A DNA stretch of 64,000 bases from Streptomyces canus (GCF_001514145.1 NZ_KQ948662.1:244124-308123), one strand, 5' to 3'; shown: positions 43,509 to 52,164, counted from the first letter of the stretch. Numbers and translations are program-made. Notes: generated from the sequence alone by a model not told the origin.

Positions 43509-44441
43509 ATGGCACGCGACTTCTACGAGGCGCTCGGTGTTCCGCGCACCGCCGACCGGGACGAGATCCAGCGGGCCTATCGGACCCTGGCCCGCAGGTA
43601 CCACCCCGACGTCAACAAGGACCCCCAGGCGGAGGAGCGGTTCAAGGAGATCAACGAGGCCTTCAGCGTCCTGTCCGATCCCGAGCAGCGAGCCCGCTAC
43701 GACCGCTTCGGTGAGGACTTCCGGAAGATCCCGGAGGACTGGGAGGAACGGGTCGGTGCCGGCGCGGGAGCCGGCAGCGGCTCCCGGTGGTCCACCGGGA
43801 GCGGCCCCCGCGTCCGGTACGCCACCAGCGGCTTCGGCGCAGAGGGCGTCGACGTCGACGACCTGTTCGGCTCGTTCTTCGGGGGCGCCGGACGCATACG
43901 TGTCCCCGGAGCCGACCAGGAGGCCGAACTGCCGCTCACCGTCGAGGAGGCCTACCGCGGAGGCCGCCGCACCGTCACCCTCGCCGGGCCCGACGGGCAG
44001 CGGCGCTACGAAGTGGACGTGCCGCCCGGCGTCACCGACGGCCGGCGCATCCGGCTGGCGGGCGAGGGCGGCCGCGGCAGCGGCGACGGTTCCGCGGGGG
44101 ATCTGTATCTGCGGGTGCGGATCCAGCCGCACCCCCAGTTCCGCCTCGAGGGCCGGGACGTGTACGTGCAGCTTCCGGTCACCCCCTGGGAGGCCGCGTT
44201 GGGTGCGACGGTTCCGGTGCCCACGCCGAGCGGTGCCACGGCGAAGGTGACCGTGCCCGCCGGGTCCTCCAGCGGACGGCGTCTGCGGCTGCGCGGCGAG
44301 GGCATGCCGGGCCCGCGCGACGCGAACGGAGACCTGTACGCGGAGCTGCGGATCATGGTGCCGCCCCGGCTGAGCGACCGGGAGCGCGAGCTGCTGGAGG
44401 AACTTGCCGCTGTCTCCTCGTTCGACCCCAGGAGGACATGA
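43509..44441 (+). CDS. DnaJ/CbpA-type co-chaperone without zinc finger
   Basis: A 310 aa J-domain protein. The J domain (residues 4-70) includes LARRYHPDVNKDPQAEERFK with the HPD motif. A Gly/Phe linker (DVDDLFGSFFGGAG) is followed directly by two beta-rich DnaJ C-terminal domains; the four CxxCxGxG zinc repeats of type I DnaJ are absent, making it a type II, CbpA-like protein. Seven bases after grpE. The CbpM-like gene that overlaps its stop codon supports the CbpA identity. Confidence 0.93.
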   Translation: MARDFYEALGVPRTADRDEIQRAYRTLARRYHPDVNKDPQAEERFKEINEAFSVLSDPEQRARYDRFGEDFRKIPEDWEERVGAGAGAGSGSRWSTGSGPRVRYATSGFGAEGVDVDDLFGSFFGGAGRIRVPGADQEAELPLTVEEAYRGGRRTVTLAGPDGQRRYEVDVPPGVTDGRRIRLAGEGGRGSGDGSAGDLYLRVRIQPHPQFRLEGRDVYVQLPVTPWEAALGATVPVPTPSGATAKVTVPAGSSSGRRLRLRGEGMPGPRDANGDLYAELRIMVPPRLSDRERELLEELAAVSSFDPRRT

Positions 44442-44812
44442 TGAGCGACCGACCGGCCGCCGAGGCCCGCCCGTCCCACGCACGCACGAGCGAGGTGGGC
44501 GTGCAGTACGCGATCGTGCCCGTGCCCGGGCTCTCGCTGGAGACCGTGGCCAGCCGCTCAGGCCTCCATCCCGATCTGATCCGCCGGTTCGTGGCCCTCG
44601 GACTGGTGGACGCCGGCCCCGACGCCTCAGGACGGCTGGTGTTCGCCCCCACGGCCCCGGCCGCCCTGGCCCGCGTCCAGCGGTTGCGCACCGGGCTGTG
44701 CCTGAACTACGCATCCCTCGGTCTGGTGCTCGACCTGCTCGACCGCATCAGCCTGCTCGAAGCCGCGCTGCGGCGTGCAGGCATGAGGAGTGATCTACCA
44801 CCATGGACATGA
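44441..44812 (+). CDS. Chaperone modulator CbpM-like (MerR-type helix-turn-helix)
   Basis: A 123 aa protein with a MerR-like winged helix (SLETVASRSGLHPDLIRRFV, ALGLVDAGPDAS) and a C-terminal helix (LVLDLLDRISLLEAALRR). CbpM binds the J domain of CbpA and inhibits it; HspR repressors share the fold. Its tie to a CbpA-type DnaJ favours CbpM, but the actinobacterial HspR position downstream of dnaJ is the same, so a DNA-binding role is possible. AGGAGG upstream favours the second of two adjacent ATG codons. It overlaps clpB by 10 bp. Confidence 0.82.
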   Translation: MSDRPAAEARPSHARTSEVGVQYAIVPVPGLSLETVASRSGLHPDLIRRFVALGLVDAGPDASGRLVFAPTAPAALARVQRLRTGLCLNYASLGLVLDLLDRISLLEAALRRAGMRSDLPPWT

Positions 44813-47442
44813 ACCGCCTGACCCAGAAGTCACAGGAAGCCCTGCAGGAGGCGCAGAGCGCCGCCGGCCGCCTGGGCCACACCGAGGTCGACGGCGAGCA
44901 TCTGCTGCTCTCCCTCCTCGACCAGGAGGAGGGCCTGATCCCACGGCTGCTGCAGCAGGCGGGCACCGAGCCCGAGGAGCTGCGCGCGGCCGTACGCGAG
45001 GAACTCTCCCGGCGGCCCAAGGTGACGGGCCCGGGCGCGGCGCCTGGGCAGGTCTTCGTCACCCAGCGCCTGGCCCGGCTGCTGGACGCGGCCGAGCGGG
45101 AGGCCAAACGCCTCAAGGACGAGTACGTGTCCGTGGAACACCTGTTGCTGGCCCTGGCCGAGGAGGGCTCGGCGACCGCCGCCGGACGCCTGCTCAAGGA
45201 GCACGGCGTGACCCGGGAGTCCTTCCTCGGTGTGCTCACCCAGGTCCGCGGCAACCAGCGGGTGACCTCCGCCAACCCCGAGGTGGCCTACGAAGCCCTG
45301 GAGAAGTACGGCCGCGACCTCGTCCTCGAGGCTCGGTCCGGACGGCTGGACCCCGTCATCGGCCGGGACGCCGAGATCCGTCGCGTCACCCAGATCCTCA
45401 GCCGCAAGTCCAAGAACAACCCCGTCCTCATCGGCGATCCCGGCGTCGGCAAGACCGCCATCGTCGAGGGTCTCGCCCAGCGCATCGTCCGCGGCGACGT
45501 GCCCGAGGGCCTGCGCGACAAGATCGTGTTCGCCCTCGACATGGGCTCCCTGGTCGCCGGCGCCAAGTACCGCGGCGAGTTCGAAGAGCGCCTCAAGGCC
45601 GTGCTGTCCGAGGTCAAGGCCGCCCAGGGGCGCATCCTGCTCTTCGTCGACGAACTGCACACCGTCGTCGGGGCGGGTGCCGCCGAAGGGGCCATGGACG
45701 CGGGCAACATGCTCAAGCCGATGCTCGCCCGCGGCGAACTGCACATGATCGGCGCCACCACCCTCGACGAGTACCGCAAGCACATCGAGAAGGACGCCGC
45801 CCTCGAACGCCGCTTCCAGCAGGTCCTGGTCGACGAACCCAGCGTGGAGGACACCATCTCCATCCTGCGCGGCCTGCGCGAACGCCTCGAGGTCTTCCAC
45901 GGCGTCAAGATCCAGGACACGTCGCTGGTCGCGGCCACGACGCTCTCCCACCGCTACATCACCGACCGTTTCCTTCCCGACAAGGCCATCGACCTCGTCG
46001 ACGAGGCCTGCGCCCGGCTGCGTACCGAGATCGACTCCATGCCCGCCGAACTCGACGAGATCACCCGCCGGGTGACCCGCCTGGAGATCGAGGACGCGGC
46101 CCTGTCCAAGGAGACAGACCCCGCCAGCAAGGCCCGCCTGGAGGAACTGCGCAGGGAACTGGCCGACCTGCGCGGCGAGGCCGACGCCAAACACGCCCAG
46201 TGGGAGGCCGAACGGCAGGCGATCCGCCGCGTGCAGGAGCTGCGCCAGGAACTGGAGCAGGTCCGCCACGAGGCGGAGGAGGCAGAACGCGCCTACGACC
46301 TCAACCGCGCCGCCGAGCTCCGTTACGGCCGCCTGCAGGACCTGGAGCGCCGACTCGCCGCGGAGGAGGAGCAACTGGCCGCCAAGCAGGGGCAGAACCG
46401 GCTGCTGCGCGAGGTCGTCACCGAGGAGGAGATCGCCGAGATCGTCGCCGCCTGGACCGGCATCCCCGTCGCCCGCCTCCAGGAGGGCGAACGCGAGAAA
46501 CTGCTGCGCCTCGACGAGATCCTGCGCGAGCGCGTCATCGGCCAGGACGAGGCCGTCAAGCTCGTCGCCGACGCCATCATCCGCGCCCGCTCCGGCATCC
46601 GCGACCCGCGCCGCCCCATCGGCTCGTTCATCTTCCTCGGCCCCACCGGCGTCGGGAAGACCGAGCTGGCCAAGACCCTCGCCCGGACCCTGTTCGACAC
46701 CGAGGAGAACATGGTCCGCCTCGACATGAGCGAGTACCAGGAGCGGCACACCGTCAGCCGGCTCATGGGCGCACCGCCCGGATACGTCGGCTACGAGGAA
46801 GGCGGCCAGCTCACCGAGGCCGTGCGCCGCAAGCCGTACTCGGTCGTGCTGTTCGACGAGATCGAGAAGGCGCACACCGACGTCTTCAACACCCTGCTGC
46901 AGATCCTCGACGACGGCCGCATCACCGACTCCCAGGGCCGCACCGTCGACTTCCGCAACACCGTGATCATCATGACGTCCAACATCGGCTCCGAACACCT
47001 CCTCGACGGCGCCACCGCCGAGGGCGAGATCAAGCCGGACGCCCGCGCCCTGGTGATGGGCGAGCTGCGCGGGCACTTCCGCCCGGAGTTCCTCAACCGC
47101 GTCGACGACATCGTGCTGTTCAAGCCGCTCGGTGAGCGGCAGATCGAGCGGATCGTGGAGCTTCAGTTCGACGAACTGCGCCGCCGCCTCGCCGAACGCC
47201 GCATCACCGTCGAACTCACCGATGCCGCACGTGAGTTGATTGCCCACCAGGGCTACGACCCGGTGTACGGGGCACGGCCGCTGCGGCGTTACATCTCCCA
47301 CGAGGTCGAGACCCTCGTCGGGCGCGCCCTGCTGCGCGGCGACGTCCAGGACGGCGCGCAGGTCCGTGTCGACGCCGAGCACGGAGAACTGGTGGTCACC
47401 TACGACCAGCCCGGGGACGTGAGGGGAGCGAGGGCGGCATGA
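44803..47442 (+). CDS. clpB: ATP-dependent disaggregase ClpB
   Basis: A 879 aa Hsp100 disaggregase. Two Clp N repeats (about 1-145), AAA+ domain 1 with Walker A GDPGVGKT (about 211), a long coiled-coil middle domain (about 405-530; repeated EELRRELADLRGEADAK character) and AAA+ domain 2 with GPTGVGKT (about 613) and GAPPGYVGYEEGG pore loop. The C-terminal D2-small domain is complete. It works with DnaK/DnaJ/GrpE to rescue aggregated proteins. ATG 44803 is preceded by GAGGAG and overlaps the cbpM end. Confidence 0.97.
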   Translation: MDMNRLTQKSQEALQEAQSAAGRLGHTEVDGEHLLLSLLDQEEGLIPRLLQQAGTEPEELRAAVREELSRRPKVTGPGAAPGQVFVTQRLARLLDAAEREAKRLKDEYVSVEHLLLALAEEGSATAAGRLLKEHGVTRESFLGVLTQVRGNQRVTSANPEVAYEALEKYGRDLVLEARSGRLDPVIGRDAEIRRVTQILSRKSKNNPVLIGDPGVGKTAIVEGLAQRIVRGDVPEGLRDKIVFALDMGSLVAGAKYRGEFEERLKAVLSEVKAAQGRILLFVDELHTVVGAGAAEGAMDAGNMLKPMLARGELHMIGATTLDEYRKHIEKDAALERRFQQVLVDEPSVEDTISILRGLRERLEVFHGVKIQDTSLVAATTLSHRYITDRFLPDKAIDLVDEACARLRTEIDSMPAELDEITRRVTRLEIEDAALSKETDPASKARLEELRRELADLRGEADAKHAQWEAERQAIRRVQELRQELEQVRHEAEEAERAYDLNRAAELRYGRLQDLERRLAAEEEQLAAKQGQNRLLREVVTEEEIAEIVAAWTGIPVARLQEGEREKLLRLDEILRERVIGQDEAVKLVADAIIRARSGIRDPRRPIGSFIFLGPTGVGKTELAKTLARTLFDTEENMVRLDMSEYQERHTVSRLMGAPPGYVGYEEGGQLTEAVRRKPYSVVLFDEIEKAHTDVFNTLLQILDDGRITDSQGRTVDFRNTVIIMTSNIGSEHLLDGATAEGEIKPDARALVMGELRGHFRPEFLNRVDDIVLFKPLGERQIERIVELQFDELRRRLAERRITVELTDAARELIAHQGYDPVYGARPLRRYISHEVETLVGRALLRGDVQDGAQVRVDAEHGELVVTYDQPGDVRGARAA

Positions 47443-47885
47443 GTACCGTGCAAGCCACCAACGTCACCTGCCCGCACTGCGGGCGCACCAACCGGGTGCC
47501 GGTGGCCGCCGAGGGCCGCCCCACGTGCGGCAACTGCAAGCAGCCGCTGCCGTGGATGGCCGACGCGGGCGACGACGACTTCACCGAGGTCGTCGAGCAG
47601 GCCACCGTGCCCGTCGTCGTCGACCTCTGGGCCACCTGGTGCGGCCCCTGCCGCATGGTCAGCCCCGCGCTGGAGAAGGTCGCCACCGACCTGGCAGGAA
47701 CGATCAAGCTCGTCAAGGTCGACATCGACAAGAACCCGCGCCTGGCGCAGCGGTTCGAGGTCCAGGCGGTACCGACGCTGCTGGTCCTCGACAAGGGACA
47801 GACCATCGCCCGGCAGGCGGGTGCCGCACCCGCCCCTGCCCTGCGGCGGTGGGTGGAGCAGTCGATCACGGCCCGGGAAGGGTGA
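47439..47885 (+). CDS. Thioredoxin with N-terminal zinc ribbon (TrxC/Trx2 type)
   Basis: A 148 aa thioredoxin 2. Four cysteines (11, 14, 30, 33; CPHC and CGNC) form a zinc ribbon ahead of the thioredoxin fold, whose active site is WATWCGPCR (Cys 68 and 71). The cis-Pro is in VQAVPTLLV. Trx2-type proteins respond to oxidative stress and zinc release. Its start overlaps the clpB stop (ATGA-like, 4 bp), tying redox repair to the disaggregase operon. Confidence 0.95.
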   Translation: MSTVQATNVTCPHCGRTNRVPVAAEGRPTCGNCKQPLPWMADAGDDDFTEVVEQATVPVVVDLWATWCGPCRMVSPALEKVATDLAGTIKLVKVDIDKNPRLAQRFEVQAVPTLLVLDKGQTIARQAGAAPAPALRRWVEQSITAREG

Positions 47886-47890
47886 TCCAC

Positions 47891-48154
47891 ATGACCTTGC
47901 ACGCAGACCCCCACCTCGCGCTTGTCCGGCCGGTCCAGCCACTGACCCCGGAAGGGTGTCAGGAGTGTCTGCTGCTCGGCTCCCCGTGGGTCCACCTCAG
48001 GCTCTGCCTGACCTGTGGCCACGTCGGCTGCTGTGACTCCTCACCGAACAAGCACGCGCGCAAGCACGCAGCTGCCGACGCCCATCCGATCGTGCAGTCG
48101 TTCCAGCCCGGCGAGGACTGGCGGTGGTGCTACGTCCACGAGGCGTTCGTGTGA
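47891..48154 (+). CDS. UBP-type zinc finger protein
   Basis: An 87 aa stand-alone ZnF-UBP domain. Zinc ligands: EGCQECLLLG, LRLCLTCGHVGCCD, then NKHARKHAAADAHPIVQSF and WCYVHEAFV. In eukaryotes this fold binds the C-terminus of ubiquitin; in bacteria it occurs beside the thioredoxin-reductase-like gene that follows, with which it overlaps by one base (TGATG). It is likely a partner or C-terminal-peptide sensor of that enzyme. Function in bacteria is not established. Confidence 0.88.
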   Translation: MTLHADPHLALVRPVQPLTPEGCQECLLLGSPWVHLRLCLTCGHVGCCDSSPNKHARKHAAADAHPIVQSFQPGEDWRWCYVHEAFV

Positions 48155-49935
48155 TGCCCGGCGACGAGACGCGGCCCGGCGCGGCGCCGGTGCGGGACGA
48201 GGCGGAGGAGAGCGTCCCCTTCGAGACCCCCGACATCTACGGCGCCTATCCCCGCCTGACGGACGACCAGATCGCCCGCTTGGCGCAGCATGGCCGGCGG
48301 CGCACGGTCGACGCCGGTGACGTGCTGATCCGGGAGGGCGAGCGGTGCGAGATGTTCTATGTCGTCCTCAGTGGTTCGCTCGCCATCGTCGAGGGCTACG
48401 GCACGCCCGGCGAACGCCTGCTGCGTGTGCACGGCCCTGGCCGCTTCATCGGCGAACTCGGTCTCCTCAACGGACAGGTGGCTTTCTACACCGCCGTGGT
48501 CAGGGACCCCGGCGAGATCCTCGCCCTGTCCATGGATCAGCTGCGTGACCTGGTGACCCGGGACTCCGCCCTTGGTGATGTGGTGCTGCGCGCCTGCCTG
48601 GGCCGCCGTGCTCTGCTCGTCGGGCAGGGCGCCGGGTTCCGCATCATCGGCTCGCGCTACTCACCCGACACACGGCGGCTGCGCGAATTCGCCGCCCGCA
48701 ACCGGCTGCCGCACCGCTGGATCGATCTGGAGGCGGACGAGGAGGCCGAGGCGCTGCTGCGTCGCTTCGGGGTCGGTCCGGAGCAGACGCCGCTGGTGAT
48801 CTGGCGGGACACGACCCTGCTGCGCAATCCGAGCAACGCCGAACTGGCCCGGTTCATCGGCCTGCCGGCGCTGGAACAGGGCAACGGCCGCGGCGATCTC
48901 CTCATCGTCGGCTCCGGCCCGGCCGGTCTCGCCGCCGCGGTGAACGCCGCCTCGGAGGGCCTCGGCACGACCGTGGTCGAGGCGCTGGCCACCGGCGGTC
49001 AGGCCGGGACGTCGTCCCGCATCGAGAATCTGCTCGGCTTCCCTTCAGGCATCTCCGGCGCCGAACTCACCGAGCGCGCCGTGCTCCAGGCGGAAAAGTT
49101 CGGCGCTCGGATCAGCGTCCCGGCGGAGGCGGCCCGGCTCGAACGGCGGGACGGCCACTATGCCGTCGGGTTCGCCGACGGAAGCGAGGTCACCGCCCGT
49201 ACCGTCGTCCTGGCCACCGGTGCCCGCTACCGCCGCCTCCGTGTGCCCGGCATCGAGCCGTTGGAGGGCGCGAGCGTCCACTACTCGGCGACCGTCTACG
49301 AGGCCCAGCAGTGCCGTACCGACCCGGTGGCGGTGGTCGGCGGCGGCAACTCCGCGGGCCAGGCCGTGCTCTTCCTGGCCGGGTACACACCGCAGGTGTT
49401 GCTGCTCGTCCGTGGGCCGAGCCTCGAGGCGCACATGTCCCGCTACCTGATCGATCAGATCGAGCGCCACCCGAGGGTGCGCGTGCTGCTGCACACCGAG
49501 GTGACCGAGGCACTGGGCGACAAGACGCTCGAGGCGGTCACCGTGGTCGACCACCGTACGGGCGAGCACCGCCACCTCGAGGTGCGGGCCCTGTTCGTCT
49601 TCACCGGCGCCGACCCGCACACCGACTGGCTGTCCGGCGCGCTCGCCCTCGACGCGCGCGGCTTCGTGCTCACCGGCGCGGAGGCGCAGGCCTGCGCCGT
49701 TCCCGAACTGTGGCAGAGCCAGGGCCGCGACTGCCTGACGTTGGAGACCAGCTTGCCCGGCGTCTTCGCCGCCGGCGACCTCCGCAGCGGCTCGGTGAAG
49801 CGTGTGGCCTCCGCGGTCGGCGAAGGCGCGATGAGCATCCACTTCGTGCACCGCTACCTGGGCCACACGGCCGCACCCGGCAACACCGACACCTCCCTGC
49901 ACACCCGTCCGAAACAGTCCGCTTGGCTCGCATGA
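48154..49935 (+). CDS. Cyclic-nucleotide-domain / thioredoxin-like / thioredoxin-reductase-like fusion
   Basis: A 593 aa three-part protein. Residues about 30-145 are a cNMP-binding (Crp-like) domain (DVLIREGERCEMFYVVLSGS, GRFIGELGLLNGQ). Residues about 150-245 look thioredoxin/glutaredoxin-like without a CxxC (LPHRWIDLEADEEAEALLRR, PLVIWRD). From 250 a class II pyridine-nucleotide reductase has FAD motif GSGPAGLAAA, NAD(P) motif VVGGGNSAGQA and VFAAGDLRSGSVKRVASAVGEG. The usual CATC redox pair is replaced (YSATVYEAQQC), so it cannot work as a normal thioredoxin reductase. Start ATG 48154 overlaps the zinc-finger stop; GTG 48151 is possible. Confidence 0.9.
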   Translation: MPGDETRPGAAPVRDEAEESVPFETPDIYGAYPRLTDDQIARLAQHGRRRTVDAGDVLIREGERCEMFYVVLSGSLAIVEGYGTPGERLLRVHGPGRFIGELGLLNGQVAFYTAVVRDPGEILALSMDQLRDLVTRDSALGDVVLRACLGRRALLVGQGAGFRIIGSRYSPDTRRLREFAARNRLPHRWIDLEADEEAEALLRRFGVGPEQTPLVIWRDTTLLRNPSNAELARFIGLPALEQGNGRGDLLIVGSGPAGLAAAVNAASEGLGTTVVEALATGGQAGTSSRIENLLGFPSGISGAELTERAVLQAEKFGARISVPAEAARLERRDGHYAVGFADGSEVTARTVVLATGARYRRLRVPGIEPLEGASVHYSATVYEAQQCRTDPVAVVGGGNSAGQAVLFLAGYTPQVLLLVRGPSLEAHMSRYLIDQIERHPRVRVLLHTEVTEALGDKTLEAVTVVDHRTGEHRHLEVRALFVFTGADPHTDWLSGALALDARGFVLTGAEAQACAVPELWQSQGRDCLTLETSLPGVFAAGDLRSGSVKRVASAVGEGAMSIHFVHRYLGHTAAPGNTDTSLHTRPKQSAWLA

Positions 49936-49988
49936 CGCCCAGCGGGCGACGAGATCACGAGAAGTCGAAGGAGAAGGAGGCGATGGCA

Positions 49989-50486
49989 ATGGCCACGCCC
50001 GTCCGGCGCCACCGCGGTGGCGCAATGCAGGACAGGCCCGTTGGCTGGGCACGCAACCCACTGACGGAGTTCGACCAACTGCTCAGCGAGATGAGCGGGC
50101 TGATGGAATCCACGGTGGGAGGCGCGGCGCCCGCAGTCGCGTGGACACCCCTGGCGGACGTCACGGAGTCCGACGACGCCTTCCACGTCGAGATCGAACT
50201 CCCTGGCGTCAAGAAGAAGGACATCAACGTCGAAGCGAACGGCCAGGAGCTGGTGGTCACCGGAGAGATCAAGGAGAAGGAGCGCAAAGGCGTCCTGCGC
50301 CGGAGCACCCGCCGCACCGGATCCTTCGAGTACCGCCTGCGGCTGCCCGGAGAGGTCGACACCGAAAAGATCAATGCGCAGATCTCGGACGGCGTGCTCA
50401 ACATCACCGTCCCCAAGGCCGAGGTCGCAAAGCCCCGGCACATCGAGATCAGCGAGAAGAGTGAAAGCACCGAGAGCAAGGGCTGA
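49989..50486 (+). CDS. Small heat shock protein Hsp20
   Basis: A 165 aa alpha-crystallin-type holdase. The crystallin core (about 48-145) runs from TPLADVTESDDAFHVEIELP through VKKKDINVEANGQELVVTGE to the closing GVLNITVPKAE, with the inter-dimer beta-strand intact, and a short hydrophilic C-terminus. Two ATG codons lie after AAGGAGG; the second (49989) has the better eight-base spacing. It follows the reductase fusion by 53 bp and ends in a strong terminator. Confidence 0.94.
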   Translation: MATPVRRHRGGAMQDRPVGWARNPLTEFDQLLSEMSGLMESTVGGAAPAVAWTPLADVTESDDAFHVEIELPGVKKKDINVEANGQELVVTGEIKEKERKGVLRRSTRRTGSFEYRLRLPGEVDTEKINAQISDGVLNITVPKAEVAKPRHIEISEKSESTESKG

Positions 50487-50495
50487 GACCCGAAC

Positions 50496-50529
50496 GCCGC
50501 GGTTCCGGACACACGTCCGGCACCGCGGC
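50496..50529 (+). terminator. Hairpin terminator after hsp20
   Basis: GCCGCGGT-t-CCGGAC pairs with GTCCGG-c-ACCGCGGC around ACAC, with one unpaired base per arm. It starts 10 bp after the hsp20 stop and probably ends the chaperone transcript. Confidence 0.75.
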
Positions 50530-50631
50530 CGGGCCGGCGAACGGCAACTACGCGTCGGCCGACGAAGCCGACCGGCCCGGCAGCGCACCGGGCGACCCCA
50601 CGACCAGCGGTGACCGCGGCAGGAGGCAGCG

Positions 50632-51024
50632 ATGAAATACGACGGATTCCTCGCCCATGTTCGCGAGCGAGGCGAATACAACGACCAGGAGGAAGCCGCG
50701 GACATCACCAACGCCGTCCTGGAAGTGCTGGCCCAACGGATCAGCCCGGGAGAGGTCAAGGACCTGGCATCCCAGCTGCCCGACCCGCTGGGACAAGTTC
50801 TGGACCATGCCACACCGCAACAGGCGCGGAGCTTCGGGATCGAGGAGTTCTACCGCCGGGTCGCCGAGCGCACCCATGCCCGGCCGCGAACGGCGCAGTG
50901 GGACGCCAGCGCGGTCCTGACCACCGTCGCCGACGCTGTCACCGGCGGAGAACTGAATCAGATCATCAGTCAACTCCCCTCCAGTTACGCGGTCCTGTTC
51001 GGCAAGGCCGACCTCGCGGACTGA
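50632..51024 (+). CDS. DUF2267 domain protein
   Basis: A 130 aa all-helical protein with two DUF2267 repeats: MKYDGFLAHVRERGEYNDQE, EVLAQRISPGEVKDLASQLP, then FYRRVAERTHARPRTAQW and GGELNQIISQLPSSYAVLFG. The duplicated helix pairs (xISPGEVxxLASQLP / VTGGELNQIISQLP) are plain. GCAGGAGG lies before the ATG. DUF2267 proteins are common in actinobacterial stress loci; their role is unknown. It has its own unit between two terminators. Confidence 0.85.
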   Translation: MKYDGFLAHVRERGEYNDQEEAADITNAVLEVLAQRISPGEVKDLASQLPDPLGQVLDHATPQQARSFGIEEFYRRVAERTHARPRTAQWDASAVLTTVADAVTGGELNQIISQLPSSYAVLFGKADLAD

Positions 51025-51148
51025 GTCCCTTCGGCGTCCAGAACGGTGAGGCCCACGAAAGAATCGGCTCCCGATTGCCGAGAGCCGACGGAGCGTTGGG
51101 CTCCAGTTCCGCCGCTGGCGGAGGTCACGACCGCTCCGCTCTCGGCGA

Positions 51149-51190
51149 CACCCCTGGACGTGGCCCGGCCGCGGGCCACGTCCAGGGGTG
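51149..51190. terminator. Perfect 18-bp-stem bidirectional terminator
   Basis: CACCCCTGGACGTGGCCC pairs without mismatch with its inverted copy around the six-base loop GGCCGC. It lies between the convergent DUF2267 and DUF1931 genes and ends 8 bp from the latter's stop. Confidence 0.85.
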
Positions 51191-51198
51191 GTCGTCAC

Positions 51199-51648
51199 TC
51201 ACAGCAGGAGGTCGAAGACGGCTCGGGCCTCGTCCCAGTGCTGGGTCTGAGGGTTCTTCAGGTCGGGGTGGAGGATCTTGAAGCTCCGGGCAAGGGCCAG
51301 GCTGAGCCCGCCGATGATGTCCGGATAGGCCGCCTCGGTCTCCTCGTCGGGCGTGCGGTCCAGAGCGGGGTGGGTGGCGAGCTGTTCCAGGATCGGCTTG
51401 AGGTCTACTTCCTGGTCGATCTTCCGGAAGTGATGAATGCTCTCCTGCAGGCCTTTTGTGATCGGTAGGTCACAGGTCCGGATGACGTCGCGTCCATTGG
51501 CCTTGGCCGTGGCCTGGGCGACGGTCAGCAGATCGTAGAGCTTGGCGTCGACGAAGTCGCTGTAACGCTTGAGATCGTTCTTGTCGACGTCCAGCCCCGC
51601 GGCCGCGCGGAAGAACCTTTCGAACCTGGCGATGGACATCACGGTCAT
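51199..51648 (-). CDS. DUF1931 family protein (bacterial histone-fold doublet)
   Basis: A 149 aa DUF1931 protein. Members have two histone-fold segments in one chain, seen here as ARFERFFRAAAGLDVDKNDL with YSDFVDAKLYDLLTVAQATA and AKANGRDVIRTCDLPITKGL, then a second set (VDLKPILEQLATHPAL, YPDIIGGLSLALARSFKIL). The pattern helix-long helix-RDVIRTCDLP matches the archaeal histone alpha2-L2-alpha3 end. GGAGG sits eight bases before the ATG. Lying in a stress island, it could bind DNA in dormant cells, but many bacterial members lack clear DNA-binding residues. Confidence 0.85.
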   Translation of the reverse strand: MTVMSIARFERFFRAAAGLDVDKNDLKRYSDFVDAKLYDLLTVAQATAKANGRDVIRTCDLPITKGLQESIHHFRKIDQEVDLKPILEQLATHPALDRTPDEETEAAYPDIIGGLSLALARSFKILHPDLKNPQTQHWDEARAVFDLLL

Positions 51649-52164
51649 GACGGTAACCTCCGGCTGCGGACGCCGGGGTGGCCCCCGGCCCCCTGGGCTT
51701 CCCAGTCAGCCTGGCCGACGGGGGTGCGTGAACGCATGCGCATGTCGGGCCCAATTAGCCTTCCTCTCTTGCCCTGCCAGGCCCAGGTGTTTGACTGCCC
51801 GGGAAGTTCGGAGGGGCGTGCGGCTCGACGGCATCGACAGGGAGCGCTTGGGAAAGGCTGGGGAACAGCAGCAGGAGCCGGGCCGGTTGACGCGGACCAC
51901 CCCGCCCTCTCCCGGGCCGGACACCGGAGCGGGGTGGTCGGTGGCGCGGCGTGCGGTGCGTGGTGCGACGGAGCGGGTGTTCGCGGTGACGCACGCGGTC
52001 GTGTCCAGGTGGTGGAGCGGGCCCTGTGCTGGGAAGCCGAGGAGATCTCCGTACCGCCTGCACCTCCTGGCGGAGGCCAGCGTGTCACGCGGCTTCGACG
52101 TTACCTCAGGGGCATCCTGGGCACTTGCGATCGCGGGGGGGCAGCCGGCGAGGAGGGTCCAGTC
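51649..52164. other. Divergent intergenic stretch without recognised gene
   Basis: A 516 bp gap between the DUF1931 gene and the membrane protein. The plus-strand frame of the membrane protein stays open through it but the translation has no domain character and lacks a ribosome site, so I treat it as promoter and leader DNA. Confidence 0.5.
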
